In this document: piece by piece, positions 1 to 7,830 of the stretch
How positions within the stretch are numbered: the stretch's first letter is position 1
Layout of the letters: each line of letters opens with the position of its first letter
Program-made: the position numbers and the translations under genes
The notes under the pieces: model-generated
The model's input: only the letters and a program-made list of their open reading frames with translations
The model's database searches: none
Told to the model about the DNA's origin: nothing
DNA from: Phycisphaeraceae bacterium
GTDB lineage: Bacteria; Planctomycetota; Phycisphaerae; Phycisphaerales; UBA1924
Reading direction: 5' to 3'
DNA length: 43,972 bases
NCBI GenBank assembly: GCA_026126305.1
Contig: JAHCJI010000019.1
Location: 1 to 43,972 of the forward strand

Positions 1-48
1 TCCGTCGTGGTGCAGGGGCACGCTGTCGCGGTCCGGATTCCCTCAGCT

Positions 49-90
49 GCGCTGCAAAACGGTTTTACCGCACTGCAAAACGACTCTGCC
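49..90. repeat. Two 21-bp direct repeat units at the window edge
   Basis: Two adjacent 21-bp units, 49-69 and 70-90, share the core CTGCAAAACG and both end in CC. The sequence before and after is only weakly periodic. They lie downstream of metF and may be the end of an array cut by the window edge. The period matches the larger arrays at 4508-4802 and 35760-36032, and the form GC-N-C-Y ... CC is similar. With only two clear units, the link to those arrays is tentative. Nothing else is visible in 1-165. Confidence 0.4.
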
Positions 91-165
91 GTTCCATGAC
101 GAAGGCCGAAACCGGTTCCCGGACGCCTTTCGCGCAAAAACGGCGCGGCAGCGTGCGGGGCCCTG

Positions 166-1149
166 TCAAGCCAGGGCGCGAGAGTCTCGCACGCCCAGGG
201 TGAGGTAGATCTCGCGCGTGGCCGTCGAGCGGTTGAGCGTGTACAGGTGCAGGCCGGCGACCTTGTGGTCCAGCAGGTCTCGGCACTGCTCGGTGGCCCA
301 GTGGACGCCCACGCGGCGGACCAGTTCCGGGTCTTCGCCCGCCCGTCGCAGGGCCCGCAGCAGCGGGGCGGGGAAGCGGCTGCCGGCGGCCAGCTCGGCC
401 ATGCGGGCCATGCCCCTGGTGCTGGTGATGGGCATGATGCCCGCGATGACTGGCACGCGGATGCCCGCCAGCTCGCAGCGCTCGCGGAAGTCGTAGAAGT
501 CGTGGTTGTCGAAGAACAGCTGGGTGATGATGAAGTCGGCCCCGGCGTCGACCTTGGCCTTGAGGTGGTCCATCTCCAGCAGGCGGTTGGGCGTGGCGGC
601 GTGGCCCTCGGGGTAGCCGCCCACGCCGATGCCCAGCCGCCGGTTGCCCGGCAGTTGCCGATCGCTGAAGGCCCGCACGGCCCGCACCATGTCCACGCCG
701 TAGCGGAAGTGCTCGTAGGGGTCTGCCCCGGTGTGCCCCGCCGGCGCGTCGCCGCCCAGGGCCATGATGTTGCGCACGCCCGCGGCGGTGTAGGCCTGGA
801 GCATGGCCTCGATCTCCGCGGGGGAGTGGCACACGCCGGTCATGTGCGGCACGGGGTGCAGGGGGGTCTGGCGGATGAGTCGCAGGACCAGGTCGCGGGT
901 CAGCTCGCGCGTGGAGCCGCCCGCGCCGTAGGTGACCGAGACGAAGCTGGGCTTGAGCGGGGCCAGTTCGCTGATGGCCGCGTACAGCCCGTCGGCGGCC
1001 TCGCGCGATTTGGGGGGGAAGAACTCGAAGCTGGCCGTCACCCCGTCGCGTGCAAAGAGGTCGGCGATGTGCGGCGCCGGGGTGCCGGGCTCGGCAGGGC
1101 CGGCGGCTTCGTGGGCTTGGTCGATGCGGTTCGTGGACGCTTCGGGCAC
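166..1149 (-). CDS. metF: Methylenetetrahydrofolate reductase (MetF)
   Basis: This cytoplasmic flavoenzyme reduces 5,10-methylene-THF to 5-methyl-THF, the methyl donor for methionine synthesis. The 327-residue product has the family N-terminus FEFFPPKS, then SVTYGAGGST, HMTGVCHS and NIMALGGD, and later FIITQLFFDN and GIMPITS, typical of the FAD-binding barrel. Its length is close to the usual 290-330. No ATG fits; the GTG at 1149 is chosen because it leaves about 30 residues before FEFFPP. A TACACT hexamer ends 5 nt upstream, and there is no Shine-Dalgarno, so the message may be leaderless. An open reading frame continues upstream to 2316 but overlaps other genes and is not coding. It stands alone; no other methionine gene is adjacent. 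Confidence 0.95.
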   Translation of the reverse strand: MPEASTNRIDQAHEAAGPAEPGTPAPHIADLFARDGVTASFEFFPPKSREAADGLYAAISELAPLKPSFVSVTYGAGGSTRELTRDLVLRLIRQTPLHPVPHMTGVCHSPAEIEAMLQAYTAAGVRNIMALGGDAPAGHTGADPYEHFRYGVDMVRAVRAFSDRQLPGNRRLGIGVGGYPEGHAATPNRLLEMDHLKAKVDAGADFIITQLFFDNHDFYDFRERCELAGIRVPVIAGIMPITSTRGMARMAELAAGSRFPAPLLRALRRAGEDPELVRRVGVHWATEQCRDLLDHKVAGLHLYTLNRSTATREIYLTLGVRDSRALA

Positions 1150-1154
1150 GGGGC

Positions 1155-1160
1155 AGTGTA
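1155..1160 (-). promoter_or_regulatory. TACACT -10 element of metF, leaderless type
   Basis: TACACT on the minus strand is followed by GCCCC and then the GTG start. A transcription start 6-7 nt after the hexamer would fall on or next to the start codon. No Shine-Dalgarno is seen. No convincing -35 box was recognised. Confidence 0.5.
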
Positions 1161-1196
1161 TGGGGGCGATGGATCGATCGCCCGCGGGGCCCGGGC

Positions 1197-1625
1197 CTAG
1201 GGCAAGACCGCGGCCAGGGCCACGACCACCAGCACGCTGGCAAACAGCAGCCCCAGCGTGTAGGCCACGCCCGCGCCGATGGCCAGGAAGAACGCGCCAA
1301 CCGCCTTGCACACGCCCCGCCGCAGCGTGAAGATCGACAGCAGCGGCGCGTAGAAGGCCGTGAACAGCACGTTGAAGCCCGCGGCGGCAAAGAGCGTGTT
1401 GGCCGCCGCCGTGCCGCCCTGCCCGTCGGCCAGTTGCAGCAAGGCCAGCACCAGCGCCAGCGTGGCGGCGATGCCCGTCACCAGCGCCAGCCCCCGCGTG
1501 GGCGAGGCCGGACGCGCGACGATGCGCCGGGCGCATCGCGGCCGGTGGCGAACGTTGGTCGTCGGTTCGGGCGCTTGGGCCCGCGCGAAGTCGGCCGGGA
1601 GTGCGGGGGCTTGTGGGCACGCCAT
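1197..1625 (-). CDS. Hypothetical small membrane protein
   Basis: The 142-residue protein has a basic, Pro/Ala-rich N-terminal stretch of about 40 residues. Three or so hydrophobic segments follow, around 47-63, 73-95 and 108-140. The last is a Leu/Val/Ala helix that runs to the C-terminus. I recognise no family. The ATG at 1625 is preceded by AAAGGA about 8 nt upstream, a plausible ribosome site, unlike the neighbouring metF. It lies between metF and the divergent SRAP gene. The base composition is typical of the window, so it looks native. Confidence 0.7.
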   Translation of the reverse strand: MACPQAPALPADFARAQAPEPTTNVRHRPRCARRIVARPASPTRGLALVTGIAATLALVLALLQLADGQGGTAAANTLFAAAGFNVLFTAFYAPLLSIFTLRRGVCKAVGAFFLAIGAGVAYTLGLLFASVLVVVALAAVLP

Positions 1626-1707
1626 GGGACGGTTCCTTTCGTGAAGAATGCCTCAGCCTTTGGATTGGGAATGCGGCGGCTAGTGTTTCAGCCAGCTGCG
1701 GTCCGCC

Positions 1708-1713
1708 TAGGCT
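1708..1713 (+). promoter_or_regulatory. TAGGCT -10 element of the SRAP gene, leaderless type
   Basis: TAGGCT is followed by six bases (GCCCCC) and then the ATG at 1720. There is no Shine-Dalgarno. The spacing fits a transcript beginning at or beside the start codon. Confidence 0.45.
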
Positions 1714-1719
1714 GCCCCC

Positions 1720-2421
1720 ATGTGCGGCAGGCTTGCCATGACCTTCACCTGGCGCGGCGTCCACGACCTCCTGGCCGAGCACGGCCTTGCGTTGCCCCAG
1801 GAACTGCTCGACGCCGGCGAGCCCCCGGCCCGGTACAACATCGCCCCCACCAGCACCGTGCCCGTGCTGGTGGCCCACGAGCGCTCGCCCGGGGTGCTGG
1901 GCGTGCGTCCCATGCGCTGGTGGCTGACGCCCCACTGGGCCAAGGACGCCAGGCCCTCGTACGCGATGTTCAACGCGCGGGCCGAGACGGCCGCCAGCAA
2001 GCCGGCCTTTCGAGGGCCGATGAAGGGCCGCCGGTGCGTGGTGCCGGCCAGCGCGTTTTATGAATGGCAGGCCTTTGCCGGCGGCGGCAAGCGCCCGCAT
2101 GCCATCGCGCGTGCCGACGGCGCGCCGCTGCTGCTGGCTGGTGTGTGGGACCGCTGGCACGGCGAGCTGGAGAGCTGCGCCATCCTGACCACCAGCGCCA
2201 ACGCCCAGATGGCGCCCATCCACGACCGCATGCCCTGCATCCTCGAGCCGCACGAGGTGGCGGCCTGGCTCGACCCCGGGCAGGATGACGCCGCGCGGGC
2301 GCAGGCCCTGCTCCACCCCGCGGGCGACGGCGTGCTGGCCATTTATCGCGTGTCGGCACGGGTGGGCAACGCCCGCGTCGATGATCCGTCGTTGCTCGAG
2401 CCGGTCGCGGGCGATGCGTAG
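1720..2421 (+). CDS. SOS response-associated peptidase (SRAP / YedK-HMCES family)
   Basis: SRAP proteins bind abasic sites in single-stranded DNA and form a thiazolidine crosslink through the cysteine exposed after Met1 is removed. The 233-residue product begins MCGR, so Cys2 is present. It keeps the other expected active-site residues: Asn85 in NARAET, Glu115 in FYEW and His168 in IHDRMP. The RYN-IAP motif is at 38-43. Length matches the family (about 220-240). The ATG at 1720 is fixed by Cys2. The gene converges on the lipoprotein gene, with six bases between them. No LexA box was recognised upstream, and the neighbours are not DNA-repair genes. Confidence 0.93.
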   Translation: MCGRLAMTFTWRGVHDLLAEHGLALPQELLDAGEPPARYNIAPTSTVPVLVAHERSPGVLGVRPMRWWLTPHWAKDARPSYAMFNARAETAASKPAFRGPMKGRRCVVPASAFYEWQAFAGGGKRPHAIARADGAPLLLAGVWDRWHGELESCAILTTSANAQMAPIHDRMPCILEPHEVAAWLDPGQDDAARAQALLHPAGDGVLAIYRVSARVGNARVDDPSLLEPVAGDA

Positions 2422-2427
2422 CGATGC

Positions 2428-2883
2428 TTACCCGCCCGAGGCCATGAGCAGGTAGAAGGTCCATCGTCCATCGGCCAGGCGCACCGCCTCGTGGGCGGCC
2501 ACGGCCCCGGCGGGATAGGCCTCGTAGGCAAGCCGCAGGGCCTCGCTGCGGGCCTCGCGCACGTCCGCGGCCGTCACGGAAAAGGCCCGGTGCTCTCGCC
2601 CGCCCAGGTCGAAGGCGCCTTGCTGATACCACGCGGGCGTCCTGCTGGATGCAGCCGGAGGGGGCGTGGGAGTGGACGCCAATGGCTGCGGCGCTTCCGC
2701 GTTGCCCTGGGCGGGCCGCTGTGGTGGGCGTTCGGTTGGGCGTTCGGTTGGGCGTTCTGTCGGGCGTTGCCCCAGCGGCTCGGGCAAAGGCCGTGGCGGC
2801 GGGTTGCTCGAGCACGCGACCATCACGCACGCGGCGGCCAGCCCGGTGAAGATCCCAAGGTTCCTTGTTCCATGCCCCTTCAT
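2428..2883 (-). CDS. Hypothetical lipoprotein with Pro/Arg repeats
   Basis: The 151-residue protein begins MKGHGTRNLGIFTG and has a lipobox VMVAC with Cys24, so it is predicted to be lipid-anchored outside the inner membrane. A Pro-rich linker follows, with three copies of PTER encoded by a 12-bp tandem repeat near 2727-2762. A folded C-terminal part of about 70 residues (from around AFDLGGREHRAF) contains an Ala-rich helix and ends FYLLMASGG. I recognise no family. The ATG at 2883 has GGAG 8-9 nt upstream, which decides the start. It sits 41 bases downstream of nrdR on the same strand and may be cotranscribed with it. Confidence 0.75.
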   Translation of the reverse strand: MKGHGTRNLGIFTGLAAACVMVACSSNPPPRPLPEPLGQRPTERPTERPTERPPQRPAQGNAEAPQPLASTPTPPPAASSRTPAWYQQGAFDLGGREHRAFSVTAADVREARSEALRLAYEAYPAGAVAAHEAVRLADGRWTFYLLMASGG

Positions 2884-2924
2884 GCCGCACTCCTTCGCGC
2901 CCGCGGGTTGCCCCACCGGCAAGC

Positions 2925-3449
2925 CTATGGGTCCCGGCCCGGGCCGTCGGCCTGCCCACGCTCGAACAGGGCCTTCTGGTCCTTGACCGGCCTGGGCCGG
3001 GTGCGCAGCAGGTCGAGCTCTCGCTGGAGTTCGTTGACGCTCATGAACTGGTGGTATTCGCTGGCAAAGCGGATGTAGGCCACCTCGTCCAGCTCGCGCA
3101 GCCGCGCCATCACCAGCTCGCCGATGGTCCGGCTCTCGACCTCTCGCTCGCAGGTCTGGTGCAGCTCTTCCTCGACGGCCTCGGCGACGGCGATCTTGGC
3201 CGCCTCGGGGATGGGCCGCTTGCCGCAGGCCGCCTGGATGCCGCGCAGCACGTTGTCGGGGTCGAAGGGCACGCGGCTGCCATCGCGCTTGACCACGGTC
3301 AGCCGGGCGTGCTGCTCGACCCGCTCGTAGGTGGTAAAGCGCCGCTCGCAGCGGTTGCACACCCGCCGGCGTCGGATGGTCCGGCCGCTCTCGGCCGGGC
3401 GCGAGTCGATGACGCGATCGTCGTTATGGCCGCAAAATGGGCAGATCAC
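2925..3449 (-). CDS. nrdR: Transcriptional repressor NrdR
   Basis: NrdR represses ribonucleotide reductase genes and senses (d)ATP. From the GTG at 3449 the protein is 174 residues. It opens MICPFCGHNDDRVIDSR, with the first zinc pair CxxC. The second pair is in VCNRCERRFTTYERVE, and the ATP-cone starts near VVKRDGSRVPFDPDNVLRG. The C-terminus has about 25 extra residues. GTG 3449 is preferred because the zinc finger normally begins at residue 3. An in-frame ATG at 3512 would add 21 residues and lies 8 nt after a TACACT hexamer, so a longer form is possible. No nrd gene or NrdR box was seen in the window. Confidence 0.93.
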   Translation of the reverse strand: MICPFCGHNDDRVIDSRPAESGRTIRRRRVCNRCERRFTTYERVEQHARLTVVKRDGSRVPFDPDNVLRGIQAACGKRPIPEAAKIAVAEAVEEELHQTCEREVESRTIGELVMARLRELDEVAYIRFASEYHQFMSVNELQRELDLLRTRPRPVKDQKALFERGQADGPGRDP

Positions 3450-3520
3450 CGCCAGTCCCCAGGGCCCGCCAACGCCATGCGTCGGGCCCCCATGGCACGC
3501 GGGGCCCAACATCTTGGGGC

Positions 3521-3526
3521 AGTGTA
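3521..3526 (-). promoter_or_regulatory. TACACT -10 element upstream of nrdR
   Basis: TACACT followed by GCCCC repeats exactly the string found before metF. An ATG in frame with nrdR lies 8 nt downstream at 3512. The favoured GTG start at 3449 would then have a leader of about 65 nt. Confidence 0.4.
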
Positions 3527-3581
3527 GGACGGTGCCGCATCGGCCCGCCGCACCGTGGCACGCGGGCCGGCCGGGCGCTGG

Positions 3582-4379
3582 TCAGTCGCAGCCGGCCGCG
3601 AAGGCATTCTGGAACTCAAGAAAGTCAAAGATCGTCAGCTCGCCGTCGCCGTCGAAGTCGGCTTGCAGGTCGCCCGCGGCGAAGAGGTTCTGGAACGCCA
3701 GGAAGTCGAAGATTGTCAACTCGCCGTCGCCGTCGATGTCGGCCCGGCAGGTGCGCGACGAGCCGTGGATCTCCATGGCCCACTCCTTGGGCGTGGGGTT
3801 GAAGACCGTCATGGGCACCCACGCCTCGAACACCTCGCCGCCGGGCAGGGCCGCAAAGTTCCAGTGCGCCGTCGCCGAGCCGTGCTCCCACTGGGGGTGC
3901 AAGGGCGCGTTGACGGGCTTGCCCGCCCCGGGCGCCACGTGCGTGCGGAAGCCCAGGAAGTACCGCCCCGGCTCGAGCTCCAGGTCCGCGGGCATGGTGT
4001 TGCGGTAGATCGTGCCGAAGGTGGCGCTGCGCAGGCCGCTGTCGACGGTTTCCAGGCGCACGTCGAAGGCGCCGGCGATCAGCCGCCCGGGCGAACGCGT
4101 GGCATCGTCGAACTCGTACACGTACCAGTCGCCGCCGAGGATCACCGGCGGGTCGATCCAGACCGAGTAGAACACCACCTCGGTCAGCCGCGTGGGCTCA
4201 TTGACGGCGAAGTCCTCCGCGGCGATGCGCAGCGAGTCGGGCATCCGCACCGCACTGGAGGCAAACTCGGTGGCCTCCAGCGCCGCGGCGCTCTCGTAGT
4301 TGATCCAGGCGAAGTCCTGGGCCAGGAGGGCGGCGGGGGTGAGGGCGAGCAGCGTGGCGGCGGTCTGGATGCGGCGCAT
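3582..4379 (-). CDS. Secreted protein with C-terminal dockerin-like Ca-binding repeats
   Basis: The 265-residue product starts with a signal peptide (MRRIQTAATLLALTPAALLA, cleavage near LLA-QD). A beta-rich domain of about 175 residues follows, with no family I can name. It ends with two copies of the dockerin-like element: DIDGDGELTIFDFLAFQ and, after about 18 residues, DFDGDGELTIFDFLEFQ, closing with a Cys-Asp terminus. The Asp pattern is that of a Ca-binding EF-hand loop. This tail is common on exported Phycisphaerales proteins, where its role is not established here. The ATG at 4379 is supported by GGAGG 7-8 nt upstream. The 21-bp array lies just upstream. Confidence 0.85.
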   Translation of the reverse strand: MRRIQTAATLLALTPAALLAQDFAWINYESAAALEATEFASSAVRMPDSLRIAAEDFAVNEPTRLTEVVFYSVWIDPPVILGGDWYVYEFDDATRSPGRLIAGAFDVRLETVDSGLRSATFGTIYRNTMPADLELEPGRYFLGFRTHVAPGAGKPVNAPLHPQWEHGSATAHWNFAALPGGEVFEAWVPMTVFNPTPKEWAMEIHGSSRTCRADIDGDGELTIFDFLAFQNLFAAGDLQADFDGDGELTIFDFLEFQNAFAAGCD

Positions 4380-4507
4380 GGGAATCCTCCGGGCTTGGTG
4401 CGGATCGGGCCGGCGACGCAGGCCTTGCGATGCTACGGGCCCCACCGCCCCGCCGTTGCACGGGCGGCCCGACCGGCCGCGTTATCGGCACCGAGAGCCG
4501 GTTCTTC

Positions 4508-4802
4508 GCTGCGACATGGCCCGATGTCCGCTCCGACATCGGGCATTGCGGCTCCGACATGGCCCGTGTCCGCTCCCACATCGGCCTTTGCGGCTCTGAC
4601 ATGGCCGATGTCCGCTCCCACATCGGCCTTTGCGGCTCTGACATGGCCGATGTCCGCTCCCACATCGGCCTTTGCGGCTCCGACTTGGCCGATCTTCGCT
4701 CCCAAATCCGAGATTTGTGCTCCAAAATCCCCGATCTTTGCTCCCAAATCCGAGATTGATGCTCCCAAATCCTCGATCTTCGCTCCCAAATCCGAGATTT
4801 TC
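4508..4802. repeat. 21-bp tandem repeat array 1 (14 units)
   Basis: Fourteen head-to-tail units begin with GCTCC or a one-base variant. Thirteen are exactly 21 bp; the first (4508-4529) is 22. Units 4530-4676 alternate two sequences, GCTCCCACATCGGCC... and GCTCTGACATGGCCG..., giving a 42-bp super-period. Units 4698-4802 share GCTCCCAAATCC and are A/T-richer than anything nearby. The array fills most of the 536-bp gap between two minus-strand secreted-protein genes; nothing else is visible in the gap. On the minus strand the frame reads heptads such as GAKIGDF and GADIGHV without a stop, but the only start there is a TTG. It could be a noncoding array or a remnant heptad-repeat coding region. 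Confidence 0.9.
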
Positions 4803-4915
4803 GCGGTTCTATCGGGCCTGCCCTGCCCGCTGGCGTCCGCGTCGGGGCTGTTCTTGGGTGTTTTTGCCCTGCTCGGCCACGCGGGGCATCGGCAGATCCT
4901 GCGCCCCGCCCCGCG

Positions 4916-5842
4916 TCAGGGGCAGCCCTCTGCGAAGGCGGTCTGGAAGGCCAGGAAGTCGAAGATGGTCAGCTCGCCGTCGTTGTCGAAGTCGGCCAGC
5001 GTGCTGCCCAGGTCGAAGAGGATGGCAAAGGCCAGGAAGTCAAAGAGCGTCAGCTCGCCGTCGCCGTCCAGGTCGGCCCGGCAGGGGCACGGGGCGTGGG
5101 CCAGGCCGTTGAGTTCGCGGATGCCCGTCGTGCCGAGGTTGGCCAATTCGCCCGTGGCCGGGTCGATGCGCCACAGGTCGGCGTCGAAGCCGCCCGAGTC
5201 GGCGGCGTACAGGGAGCCATCGCTGGCGAAGGTGAGCACGTCGGCGTCGGGCACGGGCAGGCTTGCCACAAGCGTGGCGGCGGCGGTGGCGCGATCGATC
5301 AGGTAGAGCGCGTCGGAGAACCGCGTGCCTTGGCTGCCGGTTGCGAACAGCCGGCCATCGGGCGCGAAGGCGAGCGACTCGATCATGCCCGCGCCCGTCA
5401 CCGGGCCCACCTGCGCCGTGGCGCCCGTGGCCGGGTCGATCGTCCGCAGGTCCATGCCCGGCAGCAGGCCGTAAAGGTCGCCCTCGGGCGAGCGCGCCAG
5501 CCCGCGTCGCGTCACCCACACGTCCACGTCCAACGGCACCGAGGCCACGACCCGCGCGTCGGACAGCCGGACGGTGTGCAGCACGTTGGCGCGGCGGTCG
5601 ATGGTGTAGGCCAGCCCGCCGCCGGCGTCCTCGAGCATCGCCAGGTCGGCGTCGGCCGCGATCGGGCCGATGGCGCCGATCCACGAGCTGCCGCCGGCGT
5701 GGACGCGATACAGCGCCCGCTCGCCGGCGGCGATGCCGTAGAGGCAGGCGTCCTGCGCCACTCCGGCCGGCGCGGACAAGCCCATGAGCGAGCCGAGAAC
5801 CAATCCGAGAAGCGACGCGCGGGCGATGGCCTTCGTGTGCAT
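4916..5842 (-). CDS. Secreted beta-propeller-like protein with C-terminal dockerin-like repeats
   Basis: The 308-residue product has a signal peptide (MHTKAIARASLLGLVLGSLM ... GVAQD). About 220 residues of repeated blades follow, of the kind LYRVHAGG, LHTVRLSDA, LRTIDPATGA, LYLIDRATAA and LWRIDPATGE. These resemble the WD/NHL/SMP-30 style of beta-propeller; no catalytic residues are evident. It ends with DLDGDGELTLFDFLAF and DFDNDGELTIFDFLAFQ, the same paired tail as the gene at 3582. The ATG at 5842 has GGAGG about 5 nt upstream. The two genes likely share a sorting or assembly route but not a fold. Confidence 0.85.
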   Translation of the reverse strand: MHTKAIARASLLGLVLGSLMGLSAPAGVAQDACLYGIAAGERALYRVHAGGSSWIGAIGPIAADADLAMLEDAGGGLAYTIDRRANVLHTVRLSDARVVASVPLDVDVWVTRRGLARSPEGDLYGLLPGMDLRTIDPATGATAQVGPVTGAGMIESLAFAPDGRLFATGSQGTRFSDALYLIDRATAAATLVASLPVPDADVLTFASDGSLYAADSGGFDADLWRIDPATGELANLGTTGIRELNGLAHAPCPCRADLDGDGELTLFDFLAFAILFDLGSTLADFDNDGELTIFDFLAFQTAFAEGCP

Positions 5843-6020
5843 GTCGCACCTCCACGAGTGGCGTTGCGGTGATCCGCAGGCGGTGGAACGCCCATCCAAG
5901 AATAGATACGACCCTTCCCGGGCTTGGTAACAAGCAAGCCACGCCCATTTGCCCGGCCCCGGCGGCGATGCGGGATGGCTGCCTGAACAGGATGCGAATC
6001 GGCTGGCCGCCGTGTTGAGA

Positions 6021-6026
6021 TATACT
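6021..6026 (+). promoter_or_regulatory. Candidate -10 element (TATACT) of the mutase gene
   Basis: TATACT in GATATACTTG stands out in GC-rich DNA and would start transcription near 6033. That gives a leader of about 67 nt, which contains the tandem CCCACCCGGCC repeats at 6050-6075 and a ribosome site GGAG before 6100. No good -35 was seen. Confidence 0.4.
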
Positions 6027-6099
6027 TGTCGTGAACGGAGAGAGACGCCCCCACCCGGCCCCCACCCGGCCCCCACGCCGACGGGCCCTGGAGACGACC

Positions 6100-7830
6100 A
6101 TGACCACCGCCAACACCAGCATCACGGGCAGCGGCATCCACGCCAACGGCTCGCGCGCCGCCGTCGACCCCGCCGCCGTCACCATCTCGGGCATCGTGCT
6201 CGACGAGTCGTACGGGCCCGACCAGCCGCCGACCTCCTTGCAAAACTTCGACCGCGACATCGCCCGGCCGGGCGAGTATCCCTACACCCGCGGGCTCTTC
6301 CCCCAGGGCTATCGAACGCGGCTGTGGACCATGCGGCAGTTCGCCGGCTTTGGCAGCGCCGACGACACCAACAAGCGCTTCAAGTACCTGCTCAACGCCG
6401 GCGCGACGACCAAGACCAAGGCCAACACCGGGCTGTCGACGGCCTTCGACCTGCCCACGCTCATGGGCCGCGACAGCGACGATGCGCTCAGCGTGGGCGA
6501 GGTGGGCAAGTGCGGCGTGGCCATCGACACCATCGAGGACATGCATCGGCTGTACGCGGACATCCCCATCGATCAGGTCACCGTCAGCCAGACCATCAAC
6601 GGGCCGGCGGCGGTGATCTGGGCGATGTACCTGGCCATGGCCAAACAGCGCGGCTTCGACATCGCCTCGCTGGGCGGCACGCTCCAGAACGACATCCTCA
6701 AGGAGTTCCACGCCCAGAACGAGTTCATTTATCCTCCTGAACCAAGTGTCAAGCTTGTGGTCGACACCATCGAGTTCCAGGCCAGGCACATGCCCAAGTG
6801 GAACTCGGTGAGCATCAGCGGCTACCACATCCGCGAGGCGGGCAGCACGGGGCCGCAGGAGCTGGCCTTCACGCTGCGCGACGGCATGGAGTACGTCGAG
6901 GCGTGCCTGTTGCGCGGGCTGGACATCGACAGCTTCGGGCCGCGACTGAGCTTCTTCTTTAACAGCCACAACGAGTTCTTCGAGGAGATCTGCAAGCTGC
7001 GGGCCGCCCGGCGCATCTGGGCCCGCATGATGCGCGAGCGCTACGGCGCCCAGAGCGAACGCAGTTGGTTCATGAAGACCCACGTGCAGACCGCCGGGTG
7101 CAGCCTGACCGAGCAGCAGCCCCTGAACAACATCGTGCGCGTGGCCTACCAGGCCATGGCCGGCGTGCTGGGCGGCTGCCAGAGCCTGCACACCGACAGC
7201 ATGGACGAGACGCTGGGCCTGCCCACCGAGCAGGCCGTGACGGTGGCGCTGCGCACGCAGCAGATATTGGCCCACGAGACCGGCGTCACGCGCACGGTTG
7301 ATCCGCTCGGAGGCAGCTACTTCGTCGAAGCCCTCACGGATGAGGTCGAGGCCCAGGCGCTGAATTACATCGCCGAAATCGACGCCATGGGCGGCGGGGC
7401 CTGGAAGGGCCACGACAACGGCAAGCCCACCGGCGGCTACGGCGGCGTGGTCGAGGGCATCCACCAGGGCTACTTCCGCCGAAAGATCGCCGAGGCCAGT
7501 TACCGCTTCAGCGAAGAGTGCGAGGCCCACGACCGCATCATCGTGGGCGTCAACGAGTACAAGGACGACAGCGAGGGCCGGCCCATCGACATCCTCCAGA
7601 TCGGCCCCGAAGTCGAGACCACCCAGCTCGACCGCCTGGCCGACTTCAAGAACCGCCGCAACGCCGACGAGACCAAGCGGGCCCTCGACGCCATCCGCAA
7701 AGCCTGCCAGCAAGGCGAGAACGTGATGCCCCACCTCATCGAGGGCGCGCTAGCGAACGCGACGCTGGGGGAGATGGTGCAGGCGATGGCGGATATTTAT
7801 GGTCGGTATGCGGGGGGGCCGGAGTGGTAG
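6100..7830 (+). CDS. B12-dependent acyl-CoA mutase large subunit, isobutyryl-CoA-mutase-like
   Basis: The 576-residue protein is the substrate-binding barrel of an adenosylcobalamin mutase: [10 protein letters not shown] (61-70), [12 protein letters not shown] (74-85), [11 protein letters not shown] (110-120), [10 protein letters not shown] (194-203), [12 protein letters not shown] (232-243) and [13 protein letters not shown]. It has no C-terminal B12-binding domain, so it needs a separate small subunit, not found here. From recalled numbering of Propionibacterium MutB, Tyr89 is replaced by Phe81 and Arg207 by Gln206, while Ala116 is kept as Ala115. Phe and Gln are the isobutyryl-CoA mutase (IcmA) residues, so succinyl/methylmalonyl-CoA is an unlikely substrate. 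About eight residues are inserted at 102-109. ATG 6100 is chosen for its GGAG; an upstream start at 6031 is possible. Confidence 0.88.
   Translation: MTTANTSITGSGIHANGSRAAVDPAAVTISGIVLDESYGPDQPPTSLQNFDRDIARPGEYPYTRGLFPQGYRTRLWTMRQFAGFGSADDTNKRFKYLLNAGATTKTKANTGLSTAFDLPTLMGRDSDDALSVGEVGKCGVAIDTIEDMHRLYADIPIDQVTVSQTINGPAAVIWAMYLAMAKQRGFDIASLGGTLQNDILKEFHAQNEFIYPPEPSVKLVVDTIEFQARHMPKWNSVSISGYHIREAGSTGPQELAFTLRDGMEYVEACLLRGLDIDSFGPRLSFFFNSHNEFFEEICKLRAARRIWARMMRERYGAQSERSWFMKTHVQTAGCSLTEQQPLNNIVRVAYQAMAGVLGGCQSLHTDSMDETLGLPTEQAVTVALRTQQILAHETGVTRTVDPLGGSYFVEALTDEVEAQALNYIAEIDAMGGGAWKGHDNGKPTGGYGGVVEGIHQGYFRRKIAEASYRFSEECEAHDRIIVGVNEYKDDSEGRPIDILQIGPEVETTQLDRLADFKNRRNADETKRALDAIRKACQQGENVMPHLIEGALANATLGEMVQAMADIYGRYAGGPEW

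Noticed and set aside
166..2316. 716-residue open frame on the minus strand over metF and upstream genes
   Set aside because: Only the last 327 residues are MetF. The rest overlaps the small membrane protein and the SRAP gene and is an antisense frame kept open by high GC.
4508..4802. CRISPR array
   Set aside because: Units are contiguous, with no unique spacers, the repeat is only 21 bp, and no cas gene is present.
3555..5306. 583-residue plus-strand frame across the secreted genes and array 1
   Set aside because: It is antisense to two supported genes and only inside the array looks repetitive (A-P-x-x-x-x-x). It has no start signal.
6031..6099. N-terminal extension of the mutase from the start at 6031
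   Set aside because: GGAG and normal spacing support ATG 6100. The extension is Pro/Arg-rich, encoded by the CCCACCCGG repeats of the leader.
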